From Piscicola geometra (lineage: Eukaryota > Annelida > Clitellata > Hirudinida > Piscicolidae), in assembly GCA_943735955.1 (NCBI GenBank), contig OX030955.1, positions 10,218,147 through 10,282,146 of the forward strand: a DNA stretch of 64,000 nt. The letters run 5' to 3'. Shown in pieces: positions 1 through 31,958 of the stretch. A program made the translations under genes and the position numbers. Every line of letters starts with the position of its first letter. The first letter of the stretch is position 1. A model generated the notes under the pieces. It was not told the DNA's origin, made no database searches, and saw nothing but the letters and a program-made list of their open reading frames with translations.

Positions 1-104
1 CGCTATATAAATTATTAGTGATGGATTGATTGATTGAAGAGAGATTAAGTGTAATAAAATCTAAAACATTAAAATTATGCATTTTCTTCACCATTACCAC
101 ATAG

Positions 105-7199
<7,095 letters not shown>

Positions 7200-7632
7200 C
7201 TGTGATCTTTCAACTTTCTAGAATTGGTTTATTACTCGTGTATAAACTTTTCATCATGATGCTGAGAACTTATATGTGGGAAAAAAAAATAGATATTTTA
7301 TTTTATATGAGTAACGACTCTATTCAATACCTTGTGGCTTATCTACTGACTTAATATTCACTTGGTTTCAAAATACATTTTTCACAGCGATAAATGTTGA
7401 ACTTATGAATGATTTTGTTTTCAAATGAATAAATAAACTTTTATATATTAAAAAATAGTTTATTAAAGTTAAACGCTTCAACTGTTGTTTACTAATTTTA
7501 GTGTAACCGACGAAAATGGAGATTTAGTCTCAATGAAGAATTTTCGCTCATTACTAAAAGTGAATTTAGTCAAAAAGTTGTAAAATTGAAATAATAAGCA
7601 GATGGTTGATCGGTTGGAAGTTTATTGTTTTA

Positions 7633-12788
<5,156 letters not shown>

Positions 12789-12789
<1 letters not shown>

Positions 12790-12942
12790 GTGATGGGTCC
12801 ATGGAGCCATTGAGTGATGGGTCCATGGAGCCATTGATTGATGGGTCCATGGGGCCATTGATTGATGGGTCCATGGGGCCATTGATTGATGGGTCCATGG
12901 GGCCATTGATTGATGGGTCCATGGGGCCATTGATTGATGGGG
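12789..12942. repeat. 24-bp minisatellite immediately after the MINDY3 stop
   Basis: About six tandem copies of a 24-bp unit (GATGGGTCCATGGRGCCATT plus GATT or GAGT). The array starts at the TGA of MINDY3, so it should lie in the 3' UTR. Confidence 0.9.
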
Positions 12943-14097
12943 GGTTTGTTGAAAGAAGTGGTTTGTGGTGATCGATAGGGCTTTAAGGGAGTGTGGTGGT
13001 TAAAGTGAGTGGTTTGGTCGATGGACATGTGGGGAAGGGGGTTGAGAGAAGTAGTATGTAGTGATGAAGGGAATCAGTACGTAGGGATGAAGAAAACAAG
13101 TTTTTGGTGATGGATGGGACCGGTTTGTGCTGGTGGGAGCGGGTTGTTGCTGGTGATGGGAGGAGGGGATTTCTTTGGTTTCAGTTTTGGGGGGGGGGGG
13201 TTTGAAGTGATGGTAGTTTCGCTTGTTTGCTGGTCTTGGTGAGGGGGTTTATGACGTTGATCTTGTGTCTTGATAGTATTCTCTTTTGTTATTATAGGGG
13301 TTCAGTGCAAGAAATAAGTCTTTTTAGGTGCTTTTTTTTATATTTATTGTTTTGAACAATAATGATGACGACGATGACGATGATGCTTGTGTGGATTGTT
13401 GCATGATGTAGTTGCCTGCATGTGCTTTGCAGGTGTGCAATTCTTGATGTTGGCTTCTCAATTATTAAAATCACCTATTTTATATCCTCTTGAAGTCACA
13501 CTTTCTAATTACGCTTATTTACTTGATTATTGATTAATTAATTTTTTTATTTAGATTAAGATTTATTAAAAGTATCTCAAGTAAACGGTCGATTTATTAA
13601 AGCTTTAATTGTTTTGAATGCTCTTCAGTTATCGAATGATAGGTAAGTCCATTCTTGATTAGTTTTACATTTTCGATCTGTAATTATAAAGTAGATATTA
13701 AGGATACATCTGGTTTGCTTGTTCAGTAATCAACTTCATCATAATACCAGTACCTCGGAAACAGTCAATTTATTTTTTTCCAATTTTAGCTATTATTAGG
13801 GCCATTTTTACTTCATATTTATGGAAATTTCATCTTTATTCTTATCAATCGTTGTATTTTCACTCGTTAATAAAAACAATATTTTTTCAGGTTTTCTATT
13901 TTACATTTTTTAAAATTGTTCTTTAAATGTTTATTTTATTCATAATACATTTTATTACCCTTCCATTTTTAAAACCAATACTTTAAATGTCATACATTAA
14001 CTTTTTAATGTCTAAGACGTCATGGTTTAAAATAAGTAATTATTAAAAAACTATAATATAAACATTTAGATGTATAGTATTTAATTCATTAATTGAA
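12943..14097. other. Intergenic region between MINDY3 and the small membrane-protein gene
   Basis: G/T-rich sequence continues to about 13260, then becomes AT-rich. No exon or conserved motif was recognised. Confidence 0.6.
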
Positions 14098-14705
14098 ATG
14101 GCTGAAATAAAAGTAATTGTTAGAATAATAGTGATCTTATTCATCTTCATAAGCACAACATACTGCCAAAACATGCAGCATCTAGGAAACAGAAAAATTG
14201 TAAAATTTTAATTTGTTCATTTATATGATAAAATTTTTTAAAATGGCCTTGTTTTGATGCGTTTTCAAAATGCAAATAATTCTTTTAATTAGTTTTTTTC
14301 TCGTTGTTTGAAGGTCTTAAAACTCATTTGGGTTAACGCCATTATGAAATTATATAAATATATTTTTTATTAATTTATATCCACTTAAGCTCCCTTTGTT
14401 TCAACGTCTAGATAAGAGAAAATGACGAGTCTGGCTTCGAAATGGGAAGAAACGGATTTGAAGTAGAAGAGAACGCAAAGAAGGCCTCAGGTTTGCTGAA
14501 GAATGCCTCTCAAAAATACATTCCTACGAGCGACGACGAAGACACGGTCACTTCTGTATTCGACTTTCCAGAAGAAGATCCTAAAGAGATCGCTTTGGAG
14601 AACAAAAGTCTCACCGTTTTTGTGGCTTTTCTTGTTGCATTGTGTTTAATTTCTGCTCTTATAATTTATACAGTTATTGTGACTTTATCCAAAATTCGAA
14701 ACTAA
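14098..14705 (+). CDS. Small type I membrane protein (131 aa), two exons, family not recognised
   Basis: Exon 1 is 14098-14199 and exon 2 is 14412-14705; the phase-0 junction uses ATT|GTAAAA and CGTCTAG|ATAAGA. Exon 1 encodes a strong signal peptide (MAEIKVIVRIIVILFIFIST, then TYC|Q as likely cleavage site). Exon 2 encodes an acidic stretch (SDDEDTVTSVFDFPEEDP) followed by a membrane segment (VFVAFLVALCLISALIIYTV) and a short basic tail ending KIRN. The expected topology is a roughly 70-residue ectodomain, one helix and a very short cytoplasmic tail. There are few cysteines in the ectodomain and no known domain. The first exon could be missed by automated calling, which would leave an 87-residue fragment from 14442. 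Confidence 0.6.
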
Positions 14706-15084
14706 TAAATTACATTTTTTTCTTATTTAATTAATAATTTATTTTTTATAATCTTTTTTCCGGATTAGAGTTGAAGAAAATTACAAATATTTAAGGCACT
14801 GGCTACGGGTCCGTCACTGAAGTATCCAAAATTATTTTTCAGGATCCGTCAATAAAATAAAAAGTTAACGCCAATTAAACTCAGAAAAAAGAGAAAAATG
14901 AACACATATTTTCATGACTATTGCGTTTGGTTGTTAAAAAAATATTATATATGCAAGAACTTAAAAGTAAATGTATATTGGGTTTGGTTTATAATTTAAA
15001 ACTCTCATTACACCTTTCACCATAGGCGGCGATTCTGGGGGAGTCCTGGGGTCTAGACCGCCCCACTTTTTGGTAGTGAGGGGG
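14706..15084. other. Intergenic AT-rich spacer
   Basis: No gene was seen. GGCGGCGAT at 15026 is mirrored by ATCGCCGCC near 15387-15395, which may mark the outer ends of the repeat starting here. Confidence 0.5.
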
Positions 15085-15385
15085 TTCGCCTTAATGAGGA
15101 GCCCTCCACTTTTTCAATAAAAACATTTTAAAACTCTTGTTTTGATACCAGCATAATCATAAACCATGGCATAAAACAGAATGTTTATGTTGTGAGTATG
15201 TGTAGTTGTAGTAATGGCTGTCTAAAACCAAAATATTCTTTGCTTACTTAAATATTCGTATAAAAAATAAGTTTAAAATGTTTTTTTAAGTGGGGGAAGG
15301 GGGAAGTCTGAACCCCAAGACCCCCCTTCCCCCCCCCCCCAAGATCTTCCATGCTGGTAAGGACCCCCCCAAGATTTGCAGCAGA
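15085..15385 (+). repeat. Dispersed repeat, copy 1 (inverted relative to 5448-5717)
   Basis: Matches the reverse complement of 5448-5717. The flanking GGCGGCGAT (15026) and ATCGCCGCC (about 15387) form a short inverted pair, so the full element may span about 15026-15395. C- and G-runs border an AT-rich core with no coding potential. Confidence 0.65.
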
Positions 15386-15734
15386 TCGCCGCCCTTGCCT
15401 TTCACTCATCATTAAGGACTGCTGTAAATTAAGAAATAATTTCGAGTCGTTAATTAAAATAAAAAGAGGGAAATGTTTGCGCAGAAATAATTTCAAAAGA
15501 TATGGCAGCCATTTGAGTAGTGACGAGAAACTGAAAACAATTATTATTATTGTTGTGTATTATGTTGTATATTTTATTATGTATTATTGTTTATTTTATT
15601 ATATTATGTTTTATTAGTATTGTATGTATTATTATTATTCTTTTTATTCAAAACCCGGTAGATGATGATTGTGATTAGAATTACAAATGGAGATGAAATA
15701 ATCATGCCACGTGGGCGGCCATGATAGGGTCAAA

Positions 15735-15945
15735 GATGGTAATGATGATGATCAAAGAAAAAATGATGATGATAATGGTAACAATGATTATGATGATGAT
15801 GATAATGGTGATGGTGTCGATGATGATAATGGTGATAGTGTCGATGATGATGATGATAATGGTGATAGTGTCGATGACGATGATGATAATGGTGATAGTG
15901 TCTATGATGATGATGATGATAGTGTCGATGATGGTAATGATGTTC
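15735..15945. repeat. (GAT)n-rich tract just downstream of the WDR48 stop codon
   Basis: Imperfect GATGATGATAATGGTGATAGTGTC repeats. On the minus strand this is the start of the WDR48 3' UTR. Confidence 0.85.
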
Positions 15946-15947
15946 AT

Positions 15948-25929
<9,982 letters not shown>

Positions 25930-26356
25930 TGGTGCTCTTCAGGTCTAGATTGCTAACATTTATAAGATTAAATGCATTTTTACTATTTAATCAAACACCG
26001 GCTATTTTTATGCTTTTTATGGTATTATTTTTTAAGCCATGATTGAAGTGAAATTGTCATAAAATTTCATCCTAGATCAGGTTTTAATCACGATACCATT
26101 ACAGAAACATTTAAAAGTTTTAATATTTATTATTTTTTAATTTCTATATTTTTATTTCATATAAATTTAAATGCAAAAATATCAATTTTTTTAATTTTTT
26201 TATTCGTATTTGTTAAAAGTTTTATTTGAAAGTAATTTAATTGTACATCCTTGTTTTTCAAAAGCACTAAATTTGAAAATAAAGTGTAAATAGATGTTTG
26301 TATCAATTTAAATATAGCCACTTCACAATTTAATTTATATCACTGAAAAACTCATA
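25930..26356. promoter_or_regulatory. Divergent intergenic region between WDR48 (-) and the RhoGEF gene (+)
   Basis: The two start codons face away from each other across about 430 bp. The space is AT-rich with no obvious CpG island or TATA/Inr that I can assign. A shared promoter is inferred from the geometry only. Confidence 0.4.
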
Positions 26357-29300
26357 ATGGAAAACGAAATTGATATTTTAAAAGAAAGAACAGGTACATC
26401 AGCTACCCTTATTCTCTTTGAACATGAATACCAATCAACCTATTTGAAAAATCAGTCCTGGGATTTAAATTTTTTTTAAATTATCCTTTAAATTTTAAAA
26501 ATAATTTAATGCAAATGTTGAAATGCACAGATTCTGCCTTGGAGCTGGCCAACAAGAGTTTGGAGTTGGGTAACACATTACTAGAGAGTTTCAACCTTTT
26601 AGTCACTAACACCTTCAACAGTACTGTTAGCATGCTTTTTTTACTATTTCTCAACTCAATAGTCAAGCTTTTTTAAATTAAGGGTTTTTTTCTAGGATTT
26701 TGTAGATTTGAGAAATCTACATAAATATATGTTTATTTTCATCAGATTTGAAGTTTACCTTTTGAATTAAATTGATTTTATTTTATTTTCAGGAGCACTT
26801 GAAAGCAGGTTTGTCTGCATACTAATGGAAATATAACAATTAATCTGTTAGCTCATATAGAAGTAAAACAATTTCTAAACTTTTGCAGAAGCTGACATCT
26901 TATCTCCTTCAACAAATGCCAGACTAAGTAAGACATTGTGAAAGAAATAATCTTAAAACACTAATATAAATTAACTGATCTTTCAAAGTTCTTCAAATTC
27001 AAATTTATCTGTTTATCTTCAACCTAGTTTAACGTTTTTATTTCACCACTCATCAGCCAAAAGGGGCAAAGTGGTAGGGGAGATGGTGGAGACGGAGAAG
27101 AGGTACGTTGATGGGCTGTACCTCCTCCTCAACCACTTTTACAGACCCCTTCGCATCTCACGACTGCTGCCTGAACACGTCTTGAAGTGTGCTATAAAAT
27201 TGTGTATTCATGATTAAAAAAAAGCTACATTTTTATTTAATTTCATTATTAATTAATATTCTCATTTTTTATAATCCTCTAAACTCCCACACAAATAAAA
27301 TCTTCACCAAACCATCAAATTGCCATCAAAGCCTTCCACCACCCTCCCCTCCCATTACCCATCCAAACAGACTGATCTTCCCTACATGCCTGGAGCACAT
27401 CTTCCTACTGCACAGCGAGATCCACTCACGCCTCAGTGAACGCATGATCAACTGGGGACAGAGGTCATGCATCGCTGACCTCCTCCACCTCTATTTCATC
27501 TCAAATGGGGTGCGGGAATGCTCATGATTATGATCTTCTTCATGATTTTAAATTGTAACTTGTTTATATTAATTTTTTATGTATGTAGAAATGTGAATAA
27601 ATGTGTTTCTATCGTTTTTTATTATCCAATTTTAATAATTAACCACAAGCACTTTCGACAACATTCAACCATCCGCGTCTTTTGCTTGTGCTGGCGCATT
27701 ATAAATATGCATCATCATCATCATCCACATTGGCACTTTCATCATCCCTGCAACAACCACTATCACAACCACCACCACAACAACCACCATCACAACCACC
27801 ACCACAACAACAACCACCACCATCACAACCACCACCACAACAACAACCACCATCACAACAACCACCACCACAACCACCACCGCAACAACCACCATCACAA
27901 CCACCACCACCATCACAACCACCACCACCACAACAACCACCACCACAACCACCACCACCACAGGAACACATGTTCAATCTCTACCAGCAATTCCTCTCCA
28001 ACTTCTCCACCTCCATCTCCACGCTGAGGCGTGCCTGCAGCGGCGACAAACTACTGCGCAGACGTCTCAAGACGCTCGAGGAAGCAGACGTGTGCAAGCG
28101 CTTGAAGATCACCTCCTACATGACCACGCCTGTGCAGCGTATGCCCCGCTATATCCTTCTCATCAAGGTGGGGTGTGTGCCCTTTATGTGATGGTGTGGG
28201 GGTTGTGAGAGTGGTGTGGTAAAGTTTGGTGTGTTTTGTGGTTGAGGTGGGGGGTTATGGTGGTGTACCCATGGGTTGTGGTCCCGTTTTGAGAGTGGGG
28301 TATGTTGGTGGGCCATGGAATGTGGTGTACTGTGGCCGGGTGGTGTGATGGTGTGTCATGCGTTGTGGTTTAGGTGTGGTACTGTGGCTAGTGTTATAGA
28401 CTCTACCACCTAGTTAAGCGCATTTGGTTTTAGTTGATGGTTGTTAAGAGAGATGGCATCGCTCACTGTTGCTGAAGCAACCGATCACCAAGCAGGAGTT
28501 GATGAAGGTGACAGAGGGGGGATCGAGTGAGTACGCGAGACTGGAGGAGTGTGTGGCCAGTCTCGGTGGCTGTCTGAGTAGGTTGAACGAGGGTATTGAG
28601 TCGTCCATCTGTAGTAGTGGTGGTGGTGGTGGTGGTGGTGGTGGTGGTGGAAGTGTTGATGATGGTGTTGATAGTGGTGTTAGTAATGATGTGAGTAGAG
28701 TTGTTGCTGGTGGTGTGGGTGAAGTTGTTGGTGGTGGTAGTGGTGGTGGGGGTGGTGTTGTTGGTGGTGTTAGTAATAGTGTTGGTGGTGGTGTTGATAG
28801 AAGTTTTGTTGGAAACAAAGCGTTTAATAACAAGGCGATTAGGGTTATTGGTCGTGGTTTTGATGCTTGTAGGGAGGGTGGTAATGGAGGAGGTAGAGGT
28901 GATATTGGGGACAAGGTGGTGGTTGGCAGGATTGGAGTTAATGAGGGAGGAAAAGGAAGAGGAGTGAAGAAGAAGAGTTTCTTCAAACTAAATGGCTCGT
29001 TCATCTTCAGGAAGAGGAAGGAGGAAGAGAAGGAGTAAGTGTTTCCTCCCGAATTAGGACACAAGTGTATATTATTTTTTATATTTAAAACTACTTTTTT
29101 TCATAAATCTTACATGTTTATTTTAGAGCGCTTCAGTTGAGTGCCCGGGCGCTATATAAAAACTTCAATTATCATTATTGTGTTTATTATTATTATTATG
29201 ATTATCAAATGTATCTAAAACTTGTTGTTTGAACTCTCGACAGATCACCGAAGCCCTGTCGTTCGCAGTCGTTTCAGATAGAACAGGATGCACCTCCTCA

Positions 29301-29781
29301 CTCGCTCCACCAAACGCCCAGGAGTTTGAGTTACAGCGAGGCCGTAGAGAACGCGGTGGTCGCGAGAGGTGAAGGGGGCGGAACGAGGGTGGAGCACACG
29401 GGATATTTGGAAGCGGGAAGAGATTATATGGGTGGTTTTTCGAGGGTTAAGATCAGGAAGGGTGTCGATGCTCTGAATGTGTCGAGCGTCTCGAGCGTCA
29501 AGAAGATGACGACGCTGAAGAGGAAGTTGAGTTCGTTGAACGACCTGGGCAGCAGTTTCAGGAGCAAGTACTTGAGGGTGGTGAAGGCGAAAGGGGGGGA
29601 GTGTGGCAAGAAGGAGGCAGGGGGTCATGATGATGATGGTGAGTCTATAGCGGTTGATGGAGGTCCTGTGATGAGAAGTTGTCTTGCCGATGTTCACAAC
29701 ACCGCCAATAACAATGGCACTATGAAAGACATATGCAACAGGAAAGTGAGCACGACAAGGTTCTTCAGGGAATGTCATTAG
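26357..29781 (+). CDS. RhoGEF (DH-domain) protein, 593 aa
   Basis: Predicted guanine nucleotide exchange factor for Rho-family GTPases. Exons: 26357-26393, 26531-26625, 26793-26808, 26889-26927, 27057-27186, 27371-27509, 27964-28167, 28451-29034, 29244-29781; all phases join to TAG at 29779. The first 62 residues are a helical leader (MENEIDILKERT). The DH domain starts near residue 65 with VVGEMVETEKRYVDGLYLLL (CR1) and includes LIFPTCLEHIFLLHSEI and the CR3 helix RLKITSYMTTPVQRMPRYIL. No PH domain was recognised after it. Instead there is a Gly/Val/Ser-rich stretch (poly-Gly from 28619), a basic patch (KKKSFFKLNGSFIFRKRK) and a Ser/Lys-rich tail with repeated SSV and LSSLNDLGSSF. The 16-nt exon 3 and the acceptor at 28450 are the least certain parts. 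The subfamily is not assigned. Confidence 0.82.
27705..27962. repeat. (CAACCACCA)n repeat ending at a RhoGEF acceptor
   Basis: CAACCACCA/CACAACAAC words continue up to CACCACAG, the acceptor for the exon starting at 27964. Confidence 0.85.
29140..29205 (+). mobile_element. SINE-type tail with GCGCTATATAAA
   Basis: GGGCGCTATATAAAAACTTC followed by ATTATT repeats. The GCGCTATATAAA word also occurs at 1-15, 6150-6162 and 60318-60331. This kind of end is common on animal SINEs; only tails are seen here. Confidence 0.4.
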
Positions 29782-31958
29782 AGCTCACACTAATCTCACA
29801 CTTTGCGAAAATATTTTTATGTGCAATTTATTTGAATGTCTGAACAATTCAGATGTACTTTTATCTTCATAAGTATTTTTAGGATATGTAAATGTAAACT
29901 ATTTTGTAAAGCATGTGTAGCCGTCAAATTTAATGGAATGTGGTGAAATGAATTGAGGTGTTAATGCATGGAAGACTTCAAGCCAATCAATCGAGTCATT
30001 TGTGTATATAATTTATAGCGTTTAGTGGTTGTATCTGAGATTTTTGTATAAAATGGCAGGTCTCCTGTTTAAATGTTTCTCAGATGTGATCATGCGAATT
30101 TTTAGGAGCAAAAAGCGCCGATGAAACAAGTATTAACGACGATTTATTTATTGGAGCTTGTAAGGTTCATTACCAATTCTTCATTTTTTGCGATGTTGAC
30201 CTCACAGCTCTAGTTATAATTATTTTGGAATTATATTTTTTTTAGTTTTCACAAATGCATTTAAATCCTATTAAATAAAAGGTTCTTTTCGAACATTTAT
30301 CTTTTACGCAATCACATACATGCGTGTTGCTAAAATATCTTTCACGGTTTTTGGATCTTATTTACTCCTATGTCGAGTTTTATTTTATCTTGAAGCCTAG
30401 ATTATAAATTCAAGGTGTCTTATATGCGACCTTGGAATAGAAATTATATGTTTTCAGCACACCTTAAAGACTATTTTTAAACCCATATATTTATATATAT
30501 AATGCAAATTGACATTTCGTTTTTTAAACTTTAATTTGTATTTTGTTCTTTTAATAAAAAAATAAAATTCGTAAAGTTTCATTCGATTATTTTAATATTT
30601 TCTCACGGCGCAACACCGAAAAAAATTTACTGAAACATTTCAACATTAAAATATCCAAAAATTACTTTTTATTTTGTAGCGAGTGAGATTGAAGATGCAT
30701 TATTCAGCCCTCTCTGATTGAAATGTTATATGGCTAGCGTGCATCAGACCTTTAACTTGATTAGAAAGTTGATCAATTTGTATTTTTTTGTCCAAGTTTT
30801 TCCAAGGCTTTTCCAACAGATTTTTTATTTCAAGTATATTTTGTTCCAAGGCGCGATTTTTTATTCAACTTTTAAGGTCGATTTTCTTCATATTCCAGTC
30901 GAAAGACAAGGCGACGAAAATGATCTGCTGTGCTTTTGTCAAGGGTCGCAAATATGGCTAACTATAAATTACACGATATAATTTTAAAAAATTAAACTAA
31001 CAAATAAGTATTTGTTTAATTATAATAAACTCTCATCTTTTTAATACATTTACTGCACAAGATCAATCATTCATTGGTTCTGGTCATTAAATCGCATACC
31101 CCTTCTTTATGTTCATCGCATATTCACCTGCCGTAGTAAGATAAAAAATCCACCGCGTTAATTCATGCTAGGTGAACATGAATGCTATGAACTTTGAACG
31201 AACGTAAAAAAAACTATTTCCTATTTTCTATTGATAAATGGTCGAAATACTTTTGTCAAATCATGTTCACAGTTAGACGCACAATTGTAATGAAGAGAGC
31301 GGAATGATCACAGAATGTTGCTTTAATTATTTCATTAAAATATCACTTGGTTGGGAATAGCATAATTCAAATGAATGCGCCATAGAGATTAATTCTCAGT
31401 CAACCAAACACCGCTTCGAACCAGGTAAGCTCTACAAAATGAAATTCGCATTTAAAGTAGCACGAATAATTATAAACTTTGAAATCAACCTAAAATAAAT
31501 TCACGACACATAATCATAACTATATCTATAAAAAGACAGATAAAAAACGTAATCTCAGAAAAGTCAAGTTGAATTCTCGGTTGCGCGTTGTTTGCACGGC
31601 TTCCAAATGTTACAGTTAGTAGGCTAATGGAATTCCAATTAGAGGCTTACGTGGCATCGAACTGCGGTCATAGAATACTGAACTTGTAATTTCTAAATTC
31701 ATTTCAATGATTGAATTATCACTTTACAATTTTAAAATACGATTGCGAACGTCAATCAAGAAGCATTAATTCAACACATTTTGAAGTAATCAGAAACTGA
31801 AAATATAAAATAAAATTTATATTTCAAATGAAATTAATCTTCTAAAGTCTACAAAATACGATATGCATAAATTCAATCCCCAACCATCTTCTCACTACAA
31901 AACCTAATACTGAGCCACCACCACCACAAGCAGCAGCAGCAGCAGCCTACGAAGACAA
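29782..31958. other. Intergenic region between convergent RhoGEF and PDZ-scaffold genes
   Basis: AT-rich. Both genes end here, so it should contain both 3' UTRs; AATAAA motifs occur (for example near 30275 and 30555). No other gene was seen. Confidence 0.6.

Noticed and set aside
27518..28027. His-rich open frame upstream of the RhoGEF exon
   Set aside because: It is the CAACCACCA intron repeat in another frame; the real exon starts at 27964 in a different frame.
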